A stretch of DNA of 58,837 nucleotides from Chloroflexota bacterium (GCA_022563275.1 JADFNR010000001.1:19444-78280), one strand, 5' to 3'; shown: positions 7,882-16,667, counted from the stretch's first letter. The notes: generated from the sequence alone by a model not told the origin. Numbers and translations are program-made.

Positions 7882-8997
7882 CTAGCGGAAATTGGGTATG
7901 ACTTTCTCGGCGAACAGCCGCAGCGAACTGGACACCTGGCCGAAGTCCAGACCTCCGGCATCCAGATAGCTTATGAAGTTGGTCACGTGGTTGTTTTCCA
8001 GTTCTTTGATGGCCCGCGTCACTTTCTCCGGGCTGCCGATGGCCGCCATTCCCTCTTTGGCGCGCTCGGCCAACAGGTCCTTCTCGATGAACGGGTCGCG
8101 GACATAGTTCTCGTATCCCTTCAGCCCGCCGGGGGCGGCGGCCATCTCGGAGACCGGCCTGCGGAGATACTCTCCCATGTCGCCTGCCCACTGCAGACGG
8201 GGTGTAAGCAGGTCGATGGCCTCTTGGTCCGTGGGCGAGACGTAGACGTTGCGCACGGCGGCGATCTCGATGTCGTCCGGGGCCACTCCCTCTTCGATCA
8301 TGCGCCGGTGATACAGGCTGATCAGGTTCTGGTCTGAATCGGGCGAGGCGGGGAAGAAGCTGCTGCCCACGGTGAATAGACCCCACCGGTTGGAGACTGC
8401 GATCTCCACGGATTCGGGACTATGGGTAACGGCCATCATTATCGGCGGGGTCGGTTTCTGGACCGGTTTGGGGATGACCATGACCTCGGGGAAGGAGAAG
8501 AATTTTCCTTCGTAGGCGAATCGCTCCTCGGTCCAGGCCTTGATGGTGATATCCATCCCCTCGATGAACCGGTCCCGGGACTCTGCGATGTCTATGCCGT
8601 AGACATCGAACTCCCGTTTCTGATAGCCGCGGCCAACGCCCACCACCAGCCGTCCTCCGCTGATGATATCGATGGTGGCCAGGTCTTGGGCCAGCCGCAG
8701 CGGCGCGTGCCAGGGCACGATGCTGCAGGCCACGCCGATCTTGACCCTCTTGGTGCGGGCCGCGATGGCGGCCAGGAGGCTGTGGGGCGCGCTGATGATG
8801 CTGTGCTCGCTGAAGGCATGCTCCGCGATCCAGACCGAGTCGAACCCCAGTTCCTCGGCCAGTTCCGCGCCCTTTAGGATGTCCTCATAGACTTCCACAT
8901 CGGTGCGGCTCACCGGGTTTGGGTTGACCTTGTGCTCGTCGGCGTACTGCTCGTGCAGTTGGGGACGCTGCCCCACGAAGAATGCTCCGAATCTCAT
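7882..8997 (-). CDS. Luciferase-like (LLM class) flavin-dependent oxidoreductase
   Basis: A 371-residue bacterial-luciferase-fold enzyme using FMN or F420. It opens MRFGAFFVGQRP, with DSVWIAEHAF in strand 3, RVKIGVACSIVPWHAP, SGGRLVVGVGRGY (flavin phosphate loop) and the C-terminal GSPEKV helix cap, all standard for the family. A partner reductase is not adjacent, but a flavin reductase is at 52004. The start at 8997 opens with the conserved first strand and lies 4 nt after the stop of the ferritin-like gene; 28 residues upstream in frame are not family-like. Paralogue-rich sets of such enzymes are typical of SAR202-type Chloroflexota. Confidence 0.9.
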   Translation of the reverse strand: MRFGAFFVGQRPQLHEQYADEHKVNPNPVSRTDVEVYEDILKGAELAEELGFDSVWIAEHAFSEHSIISAPHSLLAAIAARTKRVKIGVACSIVPWHAPLRLAQDLATIDIISGGRLVVGVGRGYQKREFDVYGIDIAESRDRFIEGMDITIKAWTEERFAYEGKFFSFPEVMVIPKPVQKPTPPIMMAVTHSPESVEIAVSNRWGLFTVGSSFFPASPDSDQNLISLYHRRMIEEGVAPDDIEIAAVRNVYVSPTDQEAIDLLTPRLQWAGDMGEYLRRPVSEMAAAPGGLKGYENYVRDPFIEKDLLAERAKEGMAAIGSPEKVTRAIKELENNHVTNFISYLDAGGLDFGQVSSSLRLFAEKVIPNFR

Positions 8998-9001
8998 GCT
9001 G

Positions 9002-9475
9002 TTATCCCGCTTTCTCGATCTCCCCGTTCTCGATCTGGCTGTAGACCTCGCCCATGCGGACCACCGAGTCGTTCTCCACATCGGTGAACCACCGCAGCAA
9101 CGAACGGGTCAGCGGGTCAACAGACTCGTCCTCCATGGCGGCCTCATACCGTTCCCGCACGCCGGGCGTGGGCTGCCGAAGCCGCGATTCCTTGAGCCAG
9201 GCGATCTTATCGGCATCGGATATCTCTGACGAGACGACGCGGACCTTCTCGTCGAACTCCGGGTCTTCGATCTCCTCGGTGGCGAATCCGAGTTCTCTGA
9301 CCCGGCGGTCGAAGATATCGCCGTGGCTGTACTCGCGGGCCGCCACGAATGACAGGCATTCCTTCAAATCTTTGTTGGCGGTCTTGTTGGCCCACGCTTC
9401 CAGATACACCCCGGCCCGGTTCTCCTGGAGGCGGATGTCATTCAGAAGGTCTACATACTCGGGTTTGGAAGGCAT
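9002..9475 (-). CDS. Ferritin-like helical protein, first gene of the catabolic operon
   Basis: A 157-residue, almost wholly alpha-helical, acidic protein. Helix 2 contains AAREYSHGDIFDRRV, an E-Y-S-H arrangement like the ExxH of ferritin/rubrerythrin helices, and helix 1 offers QENRAG and helix 4 DVENDSV for further carboxylates. This suggests a four-helix ferritin-like fold, possibly di-iron, but a full ligand set cannot be assigned by eye. The ATG at 9475 has AGGAG 11 nt upstream; a longer frame to 9637 runs through the promoter and is rejected. Expression follows the promoter at 9542-9570. Confidence 0.68.
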   Translation of the reverse strand: MPSKPEYVDLLNDIRLQENRAGVYLEAWANKTANKDLKECLSFVAAREYSHGDIFDRRVRELGFATEEIEDPEFDEKVRVVSSEISDADKIAWLKESRLRQPTPGVRERYEAAMEDESVDPLTRSLLRWFTDVENDSVVRMGEVYSQIENGEIEKAG

Positions 9476-9541
9476 ATCGGCACTGCTCCTGCGATGGGGA
9501 TTTTTAGTGGACTCGTCTCTAGACAGAGGGTCGAGACGTCG

Positions 9542-9570
9542 AGTGTAGTGCGCCCGGTATGGGGTGTCAA
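9542..9570 (-). promoter_or_regulatory. Promoter of the minus-strand catabolic operon
   Basis: On the minus strand TTGACA (9570-9565), 17-bp spacer, TACACT (9547-9542). Expected start is near 9535, 60 nt before the ATG at 9475. It is back-to-back with the plus-strand promoter at 9607. Confidence 0.75.
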
Positions 9571-9606
9571 TCGGGCGTGGCGCAGGCGCGGTTCGCGCTC
9601 GACATA

Positions 9607-9615
9607 TGCTAAGAT
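9607..9615 (+). promoter_or_regulatory. Extended -10 promoter for the second MmgE/PrpD gene
   Basis: TGC-TAAGAT (TG at 9607, hexamer 9610-9615) without a matching -35. One of five TGC-TAAnnT elements in this window, each 35-95 nt before a gene. Expected start is near 9622, about 40 nt before the ATG. Confidence 0.55.
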
Positions 9616-9662
9616 ACCGGCACTTGGCTGGGTCCACTTATTCGCCGCCGGAGAGACGAAAC

Positions 9663-11072
9663 ATGGCACGAAGCAACAACAACTACGAGAATGAAGGCCA
9701 GATCACCCGCGCGTTGGGCGATTTCGCCGCCAACCTGGAATACGAAGACCTTTCGCCTGAGGTTATCGACTGGGCTAAATACCTTTGCCTGGACTTCGCC
9801 GGTGTCACGTTGAATGGTTCAACCACCGACTCCGCCAAGGCGGTGGTGCAGGCCCTGGAAAGCGTGGGACGCAGCGGCCCCTCGGTGATCGTGGGAACCA
9901 GCGTGCGAGCGCTCCCCGAGTATGCCGCCATGGCCAACGGCACGGCGCACCACAGCATCGAGATGGACGACGTCACCAACGAAGCAGTCCTCCACGCCGG
10001 CGTCACCGCCTTTCCGACGGCCCTGGCCATGGCCGACGTGGCCCAGGTGAGCGGCAAGGAATTCATCGCCGCGGTGGTGGCGGGATACGACGTCATCGTC
10101 CGGTTGGGCCGGTCGTTGAAGGGCGCGGAGCTTTACGCCAGGGGCTTCCATCCCACCGGCACCTGCGGGGCCTTCGGCGCGGCGGCGGTGGCCGCCCGGC
10201 TTCTGGGACTACAGGGCGATTCCTTCGTCCACGCATTGGGCATCGCGGGCAGTCAGACATCGGGCAGCATGGAGTATCTGGCCCAGGGCGCCTGGACCAA
10301 GCGGCTGCACCCCGGCTGGGCCGCCCACAGCGGCATCTGGGCGGCATTGCTGGCCAGATCGGGCTATACCGGACCGACAACCATCCTAGAAGGCCGTGAC
10401 GGCTTCCTACAGGCATATTCGGGGGACCCGGACCCCAGTCTGGTGCTAAAAGACCTGGGCGAGGAGTACCTGATCACCCGGACCAGCATCAAACCCCATA
10501 CCTGCTGCCGCTTCAACCAGGGGCCCATAGACTGCCTGTTGGACCTGAAGCGGACCTACGGCATCAACCCCATGGATGTGGCGGAAGTGCGGGTTGGCGT
10601 ACTCAGCGCCGGCATGAAACTGGTCGCGGAGCCCGTCGACGCCAAACGCAATCCCAAGACGGTGGTGGACATGCAATTCAGCATGCCCTTCAGCGCGGCG
10701 GTGGCGCTGACCCACGGCAGCGCCTCTTTGGCGGAATACCGGTTGGGGATGCCGGAAAATCCCGAGGTCAAACACGTGATGGAGCGCGTTCTCTGCGTCA
10801 CCGACCCCAAGTTGGACGCCTTGACCCCCAAACAGATGCCGGCCTGGGCCGAGGTGGTCACCACGGACGGCCGCACCCTGCGCAGTGAGTTGGACTACCC
10901 CAAGGGCGACCCGGAGAACCCGGTGACCTGGGACGAGATGAGAGAGAAGTTTGTTCTGCTCTCGGACCCGGTGATCAGCGCGGAGCGGCAGCAGGAGATC
11001 ATGGCGGCGGTGGACTCGCTCGATCAGATGAGCGACGTCCGTCAGTTGGCGGCGCTGCTTTCAACTGAGTAA
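9663..11072 (+). CDS. MmgE/PrpD family protein, second paralogue
   Basis: A 469-residue protein with the family active-site loop (MANGTAHHSIEMDDV followed by AVLHAG) and the C-terminal lobe segment beginning SIKPHTCCRFNQGPID. The loop differs from its neighbour at 5657, with H-S-I-E-M-D-D-V in place of H-A-L-D-F-D-D-T, so the two belong to different subfamilies and are not a recent duplication. The ATG at 9663 follows GGAGA; an earlier in-frame codon at 9564 precedes the promoter and is rejected. It is transcribed divergently from the catabolic operon and probably shares control with it. The substrate is presumably a hydroxy-polycarboxylic acid. Confidence 0.87.
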   Translation: MARSNNNYENEGQITRALGDFAANLEYEDLSPEVIDWAKYLCLDFAGVTLNGSTTDSAKAVVQALESVGRSGPSVIVGTSVRALPEYAAMANGTAHHSIEMDDVTNEAVLHAGVTAFPTALAMADVAQVSGKEFIAAVVAGYDVIVRLGRSLKGAELYARGFHPTGTCGAFGAAAVAARLLGLQGDSFVHALGIAGSQTSGSMEYLAQGAWTKRLHPGWAAHSGIWAALLARSGYTGPTTILEGRDGFLQAYSGDPDPSLVLKDLGEEYLITRTSIKPHTCCRFNQGPIDCLLDLKRTYGINPMDVAEVRVGVLSAGMKLVAEPVDAKRNPKTVVDMQFSMPFSAAVALTHGSASLAEYRLGMPENPEVKHVMERVLCVTDPKLDALTPKQMPAWAEVVTTDGRTLRSELDYPKGDPENPVTWDEMREKFVLLSDPVISAERQQEIMAAVDSLDQMSDVRQLAALLSTE

Positions 11073-11078
11073 GACCGG

Positions 11079-11924
11079 TCACCTTCGCGCTCGTTCCACC
11101 ACCCGGAGAATGACGTCCGCGACTAGCCTCGGCTGGTCGCATTGGACGCAGTGTCCGCTTTCCTCGGCGATGACCTGCACCCCGGCGGAGGACAAACGGA
11201 CCAAGTCCCGCTGGGAGTCCAGCCACGATCCGGCCAACCGGTCTCTGATTTTTTCATCGATGAAGGGCGGCAGGTTTGGCCGTCCGGCCGTGATCACCGT
11301 CAGCGGAAGGTCACCGAGGTTTCCAGCAGCCCTCACCTGATCAAGGCTGGCCGCCAGGTCCACACCCTCCGGGTTGGCCCGCACCGCCCCCATGAACACC
11401 GCCATGGTTTGGTCTCCCAGAATCTCGGCGGCACTGACCAGATTGTCCTTTTGCAGGCTGTCCACCAGGACGACGCCGGCCGTTTTTTCGGAATGCTGGG
11501 CGGCGAATAATTGGACGACCAGGCCGCCGTAGGAATGCCCGACAAGAACAACCGGCCCGGTGATCCCGGCCCCGGCTAGCAGGGAATGAAGGTTGTCGGC
11601 GGCGGTTTGGCTGGTGGGCACGCCTTCAGCGGCATCGCTCTCCCCCAGGCCGGACCGGTCGTAGCTGCAGACCAAGGTGAACCCGGATACCCGTTCTTCC
11701 ACTGGCTTCCAGTCGTGAATCCCGCTGGCTAAGCCCGAACTCAGAATCACGGCTGGATTCCCTTCGCCGGAACACCTGATATTGAGCCGGTGCCCGCCCA
11801 CATCCACCAGCCGGGACTCCGGGCTAAAACTCGCTCCGCACGCCGCGGAAACCAGCAACAGCAGCAGTCCGGCCACGGCAATCAATTTAAACCTGTGGGG
11901 TGATCGAATTGAGAGAATTGCCAT
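11079..11924 (-). CDS. Alpha/beta hydrolase, predicted lipoprotein
   Basis: A 281-residue serine hydrolase with an N-terminal lipoprotein signal: a basic start, a leucine-rich core and the lipobox VSAAC (cysteine at residue 29). The nucleophile elbow is VGHSYGG and a late SGHCVQCD supplies the histidine. The enzyme should be anchored to the outer face of the cytoplasmic membrane. It is convergent with the MmgE/PrpD gene, with only 6 nt between the stop codons. The ribosome site before the ATG is poor, but the signal peptide fixes the start region. Substrate unknown; the family includes proline iminopeptidase-like and lipase-like enzymes. Confidence 0.86.
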   Translation of the reverse strand: MAILSIRSPHRFKLIAVAGLLLLLVSAACGASFSPESRLVDVGGHRLNIRCSGEGNPAVILSSGLASGIHDWKPVEERVSGFTLVCSYDRSGLGESDAAEGVPTSQTAADNLHSLLAGAGITGPVVLVGHSYGGLVVQLFAAQHSEKTAGVVLVDSLQKDNLVSAAEILGDQTMAVFMGAVRANPEGVDLAASLDQVRAAGNLGDLPLTVITAGRPNLPPFIDEKIRDRLAGSWLDSQRDLVRLSSAGVQVIAEESGHCVQCDQPRLVADVILRVVERARR

Positions 11925-12107
11925 TGGGGTCTAAATGATATCAGGCGGCCACGTGAAACGGTTCAAACAGAAATCATCGGTAGAACGTTCCATCCTGCAC
12001 GGTAAAATATCTTCAAATAAAAAAATCCGGAAACGGCGTAACAACGTATTTTAATAACGGATCACTTCGTCCAAAATCACGATTCTCAGGCAGAAGCAAT
12101 CCCCTTA

Positions 12108-12148
12108 CGGCCGCGGGTACAGCATTGTCTGAGCGGCCGCAATTTTTT
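12108..12148 (+). terminator. Intrinsic-terminator-like hairpin in front of the molybdoenzyme gene
   Basis: Perfect 7-bp GC stem CGGCCGC (12108-12114) / GCGGCCG (12133-12139), 18-nt loop, then CAA and six T (12143-12148). The only upstream gene is divergent, so it can only act on a leader of the gene at 12183 (attenuator) or on readthrough. Confidence 0.5.
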
Positions 12149-12182
12149 GTAAGCTATATCAACGGCGCCCGAGACCTTCTGA

Positions 12183-13874
12183 ATGCCGATTTGGCGGGTG
12201 AAGGACCATGAACAGACAATCACATATTGCGGACAGATGTTAAAGATAGTTGGAAATCTTGGCTTAGTATCAGGCGCGATCGCCGGTGGTCTGTTGACCG
12301 CGCCGCTCATCGGCCTGATGTATCTGCTGGACAATCTGTTTGGGCTGCCTTTCCCTCCTTTCGCGTTATTCGACTGGATCGCGCGGGTCCTGCCCGGCCC
12401 GTTGGTTACCTTCGGCATCGATCTAATGATTGACGGGATCAGGTTAGGCGGGTTGAGTGTTGCGGACACCGCTAAAACGGCCGAGCAGATCATGGCGGTC
12501 CTGTTGTTCCTCTCCATTGGAATCGCCGCAACCGCCCTCTTCTTCGCGGTGATGAGATCGCGAAACATCGCGCCCAAGCCCATTTCCGGACTGGTTGTTG
12601 GCGCGCTGTTTGGTCTGCCCATGACTGTGGTCAGCATCCCCATAGGTCAGTCGACCCTCGACCCAGTCTCCGTCGTTCTGGGGCTCCTGGTCCCGTTCCT
12701 AGTCTGGGGGTTTGCCTGTGTCTCAGTGTACCGCCGCCTTACGGCCGAGTCCGATGGATTGATCACCGAGGACGAGGTCCGTTGGTCGAAAAGCATCGGC
12801 CGGCGGGAGTTTCTGGTCCGTTTGGGCGCGGCCTCCGCGACGATCGTCGTTTTAAGCAGCGGCGCCGGTGGGTTGTTGGCCCAACGCGAACGGCGTGAGC
12901 TTGATCAAGCCATCGCCGCCATCGATGAGTCCAATCTGAGCGCAAGGGGAGCTTTCCCAAACGCGGACGACCCTTTGATGCCCGCCTCCGGCACCCGGCC
13001 CGAATTCACCTCGGTCGAGGACCATTACAAAGTGTTCCTTCGCACCGAGCCAACGATAATCAACATCGATACCTGGACGTTGCCCATCACCGGGCTGGTG
13101 GACAACCCGTTGGTGCTGACCCTGGATGATATACAAACTAATTATGAGTCGCGGGACCAATACATCACCCTTTCTTGCATCTCCGGGCGCATCCCCACAA
13201 CGCTGATCAGCACGACTTGGTGGACGGGTGTCAGCCTGCAAAAGATACTGGCCGACGTACAAGTGCGCCCAGAAGCCCGCTACCTGATCATCACATCGGG
13301 AGATGGGTTTTATGAGACTGTCGACCTTGACCTGATCGCGTCCGACGAGCGGATCATGCTCGCCTACGCGTGGGACGGTCATCCCATTCCCTTCGATCAC
13401 GGCTTTCCCTTGCGGATATGGCTGCCCGACCGTTATGGCATGAAGCAACCCAAGTGGATAACCGGTATCGAGGTCACCGACGAATACCGGCCAGGATATT
13501 GGGTGGAGCGGAGTTGGGATGAGGTGGCACAAGTCCAGGCGGTTTCAGTGATCGATACCGTAGCGGTAAAAGCCGTTATCGAGGCCGATGGCCAGAAGTT
13601 GGTCCCCATCGGGGGCATGGCGTTCGCCGGCGACCGGGGTATCTCGAAAGTTGAGGTTAGGGTGGACGGTGGTGAGTGGCGGGAAGCGCAGTTGAGGGCG
13701 CCCCTATCAGAAACCACCTGGGTGATCTGGCGCTACGATTGGCCGTTTGCCGAAGGAAAGCATACCTTCGAGGTACGGTGTGCCGAGGCCGACGGCACGC
13801 CGCAGATCGAAACGGAGCGCGGAACCCGCCCCAGCGGCGCAACCGGCATCCACCGCCGGAAAACCAACATCTGA
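12183..13874 (+). CDS. Membrane-anchored molybdopterin oxidoreductase, sulfite-oxidase family
   Basis: A 563-residue protein. Residues 20-185 hold four hydrophobic segments, followed by GRREFLVRLGAASATIVV (206-223), a twin-arginine-like motif with a fifth hydrophobic segment that should place the rest outside. The remainder is an Oxidored_molyb domain: TLPITGLVDNP, then TLSCISGR with C332 as the expected molybdenum ligand, WTGVSL, and a GFPLRIWLPDRYGMKQPKWI segment. The end (about 470-545) is the Mo-co dimerisation Ig-like domain. Family members oxidise sulfite or reduce methionine sulfoxide or similar. The start is uncertain: ATG 12183, GTG 12198 and ATG 12237 are all in frame and none has a strong ribosome site. 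Confidence 0.84.
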   Translation: MPIWRVKDHEQTITYCGQMLKIVGNLGLVSGAIAGGLLTAPLIGLMYLLDNLFGLPFPPFALFDWIARVLPGPLVTFGIDLMIDGIRLGGLSVADTAKTAEQIMAVLLFLSIGIAATALFFAVMRSRNIAPKPISGLVVGALFGLPMTVVSIPIGQSTLDPVSVVLGLLVPFLVWGFACVSVYRRLTAESDGLITEDEVRWSKSIGRREFLVRLGAASATIVVLSSGAGGLLAQRERRELDQAIAAIDESNLSARGAFPNADDPLMPASGTRPEFTSVEDHYKVFLRTEPTIINIDTWTLPITGLVDNPLVLTLDDIQTNYESRDQYITLSCISGRIPTTLISTTWWTGVSLQKILADVQVRPEARYLIITSGDGFYETVDLDLIASDERIMLAYAWDGHPIPFDHGFPLRIWLPDRYGMKQPKWITGIEVTDEYRPGYWVERSWDEVAQVQAVSVIDTVAVKAVIEADGQKLVPIGGMAFAGDRGISKVEVRVDGGEWREAQLRAPLSETTWVIWRYDWPFAEGKHTFEVRCAEADGTPQIETERGTRPSGATGIHRRKTNI

Positions 13875-13949
13875 GCGGTACGGGTCAATATCTCGTATCG
13901 GCAAGTACATTCCGCGCCGGCGGGGGGTGTGGCTACTTGCCCACCGCGG

Positions 13950-14657
13950 CTAGACGGATGCCGAGGCCGGCCCGATCTCTGACGCCAACGTCTCCGGGAT
14001 CCACCGGCCCAGCAGGTCTTCCAGTTCGTCGCGGCACTCTTCCAGGCGGTGTTCCGCGCCTTCGTAAAGCACCAGTTCCTTGGGCTCCTTGGCCATGTTG
14101 TAGATCTGCTGGCCGCAACTGAACGCCAGGCGCGTGTCGGCCTTGCCGTGGACCACCAGCAGCTTGCGGGGGGCCACCTGCCCGGCCATACCGGCGCCGT
14201 AGGTCTGGGGAGACAGGGCGACCACGCCTTTTATGTGGGAGCTGTTGGCCCCGGCGGCGATGACCACGGCTCCCCCAAAGGAATGGCCAACCACCACCAC
14301 CGGCTGGTGCCCGGCGCCTTTCAGGTACGACACGCCGGCCAGCAGGTCCAGAGTGCACTCAAAGACATCCCCGGGGGAGCGGTAGTCCATTCGCAGAGAG
14401 GTGATTCCGTCTTCGGCGAACCGTTGGGCCATCCGGGCGTAGGTGCCGGGGCCGGGACCGCCGAAGCCGCCGCGGGCGCCGCAGACCCAGATCACGGCTT
14501 GTTCGGCGCCGGCCGCGCGGTGGAGGATGGCGTCGAAGTCCCCCCGGCTGGTCTTGAACTTGAGGCCTTCACCAACGTCACCATCTGGGAGATCGATACC
14601 CTCAACTTCCCGGATGCTCATCAGGTCGTCCACCGATCTTGCTTGGTCTTCCGGCAT
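13950..14657 (-). CDS. Alpha/beta hydrolase, dienelactone-hydrolase/KANL3-like
   Basis: A 235-residue serine hydrolase with the elbow VVGHSFGG, a short core without a large cap, the acid region VHGKADTRLAF and the final EGAEHRLEECRDEL supplying the histidine. The oxyanion strand is replaced by VCGARGGFGG. It begins 2 nt after the stop of the hydrolase at 14660-15499, so both are made from one transcript. No signal peptide. Its substrate is unknown; pairing with a second hydrolase suggests sequential ester or lactone cleavage, but that is inference. Confidence 0.84.
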   Translation of the reverse strand: MPEDQARSVDDLMSIREVEGIDLPDGDVGEGLKFKTSRGDFDAILHRAAGAEQAVIWVCGARGGFGGPGPGTYARMAQRFAEDGITSLRMDYRSPGDVFECTLDLLAGVSYLKGAGHQPVVVVGHSFGGAVVIAAGANSSHIKGVVALSPQTYGAGMAGQVAPRKLLVVHGKADTRLAFSCGQQIYNMAKEPKELVLYEGAEHRLEECRDELEDLLGRWIPETLASEIGPASASV

Positions 14658-14659
14658 AT

Positions 14660-15499
14660 CTAGTCCAGGAAGTCGTGCAGGGCCCGGATGAATCCCGCAG
14701 GGTTGTCCTCGAAGACCATGTGGGCGGCCCGGTCAACGTGGACCAACCGGCCGTCGGGCAGGACCTGGACCATCTTCTCGGCGGTCTCCAAACCCAGGGT
14801 GTCGGTCTCAGAGCCCCTGACGATCAGGACCGGGCATTTGATCTTGGGCAGGTCTAGCCAGAGGTCCGGCTGCTTCGACCCGGTGTTGTTCCGGCGTTGT
14901 TCTCTTATTTGAAGGTCGTAGCGCCAGCCGAACTTTCCGTTGGCCAGTTCCTTGGTCGCGTAGGTCAGGCGGCGGCGGAGCACCGGCTCGGAGCAGAACC
15001 GGTTCAGATTGCTCTGGTAGGCAACCACGTCTTCGAAGGAGTCGAACTCCTCAGGCACGTCCTTGATCTCCTGGGTTATTCGTGCGGAGCCTTTGGGGTC
15101 GAGGTCGGGACCGATGTCCACGATGACCATCTTTTGCAGTTTCTCGGCGTTGCGGCCGGCGAAGGCCATGCTGTTGCGGCCGCCCATGGAGTGGCCTACC
15201 AATATGAACGAGTCCAGCCCAACAGCCTGGCAGAAGCCCTCCAGGTCGGCGACGAAGGACTGGCTGGAATAATCTCCACCTGGCGCCCAGTCGCTCTCTC
15301 CCCTGCCCCGTTGGTCCAGGGCGAGCACATGGTAGTCCTGACAGAATTCAGCGGAAACGTCGTCCCACGAGTGGCTGTGTCCCCGCAGTCCGTGGAGCAG
15401 CAGGACCTTGGGTTTGCCTTCGGCGCCCCAGTCCAGATAGTGCAGATTGATCCCGTTGACGTTTACTGTCTTGTCCTTGGGTTGCACCGATGTGGCCAT
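14660..15499 (-). CDS. Alpha/beta hydrolase (epoxide hydrolase/haloperoxidase-like branch)
   Basis: A 279-residue classical alpha/beta hydrolase: oxyanion motif LLLHGLRGHSHSW, DQRGRGESDW, nucleophile elbow VGHSMGG, acid in VRGSETDTLG and histidine in DRAAHMVFEDNP. Motifs are typical of the family that includes esterases, perhydrolases and C-C bond hydrolases. AGAGGAG lies 5 nt before the ATG, the clearest ribosome site in this neighbourhood. It is the first gene of a two-gene unit, under the extended -10 element at 15533-15541 and divergent from the dehydrogenase at 15625. Confidence 0.88.
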   Translation of the reverse strand: MATSVQPKDKTVNVNGINLHYLDWGAEGKPKVLLLHGLRGHSHSWDDVSAEFCQDYHVLALDQRGRGESDWAPGGDYSSQSFVADLEGFCQAVGLDSFILVGHSMGGRNSMAFAGRNAEKLQKMVIVDIGPDLDPKGSARITQEIKDVPEEFDSFEDVVAYQSNLNRFCSEPVLRRRLTYATKELANGKFGWRYDLQIREQRRNNTGSKQPDLWLDLPKIKCPVLIVRGSETDTLGLETAEKMVQVLPDGRLVHVDRAAHMVFEDNPAGFIRALHDFLD

Positions 15500-15532
15500 C
15501 TCGTCTCCTCTAGGCGTGCCGGATTGGGCATC

Positions 15533-15541
15533 AGTTTAGCA
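15533..15541 (-). promoter_or_regulatory. Extended -10 promoter for the two-hydrolase operon
   Basis: Minus strand TGC-TAAACT (15541-15533), 34 nt before the ATG at 15499. It is the same element type as the one facing the other way at 15577. Confidence 0.5.
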
Positions 15542-15576
15542 TACGGGTGCGACGCCCAGCCGGTTTGTGGTGGGTG

Positions 15577-15585
15577 TGCTAAGCT
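15577..15585 (+). promoter_or_regulatory. Extended -10 promoter for the dehydrogenase gene
   Basis: TGC-TAAGCT (TG 15577, hexamer 15580-15585), 39 nt before the ATG at 15625. The two divergent elements are 35 nt apart. Confidence 0.5.
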
Positions 15586-15624
15586 GGCCGAAATCCGCCG
15601 TCCGTGCCCTCGAGAGATATTTCC

Positions 15625-16587
15625 ATGAAAGCGATCCAGGTAACCGGCCCCCGTAGGCTTCAGCTGACCGACGTGCCGGTCCCGGAGCCAGCCGACGGCG
15701 AAGTCCTGGTCAGGTTGGAAGCCCTGTCGGTCTGCGGCACAGACATGATGGCTTACCGTCACCCACAGCCGGAAGAGGACTATCCACTGGGTCCGGGGAC
15801 TCCGTGCCACGAGTGCGCCGGGACCATCGTCCAGTCCCGGTCTGAAGAATGGCCCGAAGGACGCCGGGTGATCTACCTGCCCGCCCTGAACCTGAACGGC
15901 GGCGCCGAATACGTGGTGGCCCAGCCAGACACCCTGGTGACCCTGCCGGACGACGGCGACATAGGCGAATGGCTGATGTGCCAACCCCTGGGCACCGTTT
16001 TGTACGCCCTGGAGCGGGTTGGGCCCGTTGCCGGAAAGAACGTGGCGGTGCTGGGACAGGGATGCATCGGGCTGCTTTTCACCATGACTCTGAAGCAGAT
16101 GGGCGCGCGAAAGGTGATCGCCATCGACCCCCATGAGAGCCGGTTGGCGATGGCCCGGAAACTGGGCGCGGACCTGGCCATAAATTCCAGCAGGGTCGCG
16201 CCGGAGAAGGTTGTGCGGGAAGTGTTCGGCAACCAGGGAGCCGATATGGTGGTGGAAGCCAGCGGCGACGCCGGCGCCTTGAACCAGTGCGTGGCCATGG
16301 CGAGGATGTATGGCACGCTGGTGCTCTTCGGCATACCTGAGGAGAAGGAAGTCACCTTTGATTATCTGACGGCCATCTCCAAGCAATTGAACATGGTGGG
16401 CACGGTCAGCGCCACCTGCGAGGCCCCGGCCAGGCCGATCCAGCAGGCGGTGGGCCTGCGGGCCAGGGGCGAGACCGACCTGTCATGGCTGATCACCCAC
16501 CGCTTCGGTTTCGACGAAGCCCCCAAGGGGTACGAGCTTTACGCCAACAGGGAGGAAGGGCTGATCAAGCTGGTGCTGGATATTTGA
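15625..16587 (+). CDS. Zinc-binding medium-chain dehydrogenase (MDR)
   Basis: A 320-residue medium-chain dehydrogenase. C38 in SVCGTD and the H-E pair in PCHECAG are the catalytic zinc ligands. The structural-zinc loop with four cysteines is absent, as in many short MDR members. The Rossmann core has VLGQGCIG (GxGxxG) and an acidic residue after strand 2 (AIDPHESR), which favours NAD(H) over NADP(H). Family members oxidise alcohols or polyols. The ATG at 15625 is preferred over a GTG at 15604 because homologues start at MKAIQV. Downstream lies a hairpin (16638-16667) that can stop transcription from both sides. Confidence 0.88.
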   Translation: MKAIQVTGPRRLQLTDVPVPEPADGEVLVRLEALSVCGTDMMAYRHPQPEEDYPLGPGTPCHECAGTIVQSRSEEWPEGRRVIYLPALNLNGGAEYVVAQPDTLVTLPDDGDIGEWLMCQPLGTVLYALERVGPVAGKNVAVLGQGCIGLLFTMTLKQMGARKVIAIDPHESRLAMARKLGADLAINSSRVAPEKVVREVFGNQGADMVVEASGDAGALNQCVAMARMYGTLVLFGIPEEKEVTFDYLTAISKQLNMVGTVSATCEAPARPIQQAVGLRARGETDLSWLITHRFGFDEAPKGYELYANREEGLIKLVLDI

Positions 16588-16627
16588 AGTTATCAACAAC
16601 GGCGTTGCCACCGGGGGACGGTGAATC

Positions 16628-16667
16628 AAAAAAACAGGAGGGCACGACGTTAGAGTATCGTGCCCTC
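16628..16667 (-). terminator. Intrinsic terminator of the repeat-protein gene
   Basis: Perfect 10-bp stem GAGGGCACGA (16638-16647) / TCGTGCCCTC (16658-16667), 10-nt loop. On the minus strand it is followed by CTG and seven T (16634-16628). It sits between convergent genes and may also slow plus-strand transcription, but there the T tract is poor. Confidence 0.85.

Noticed and set aside
7387..8337. Long plus-strand frame opposite the metallohydrolase and luciferase-like genes
   Set aside because: The sense frames have complete catalytic motifs; the antisense frame has none.
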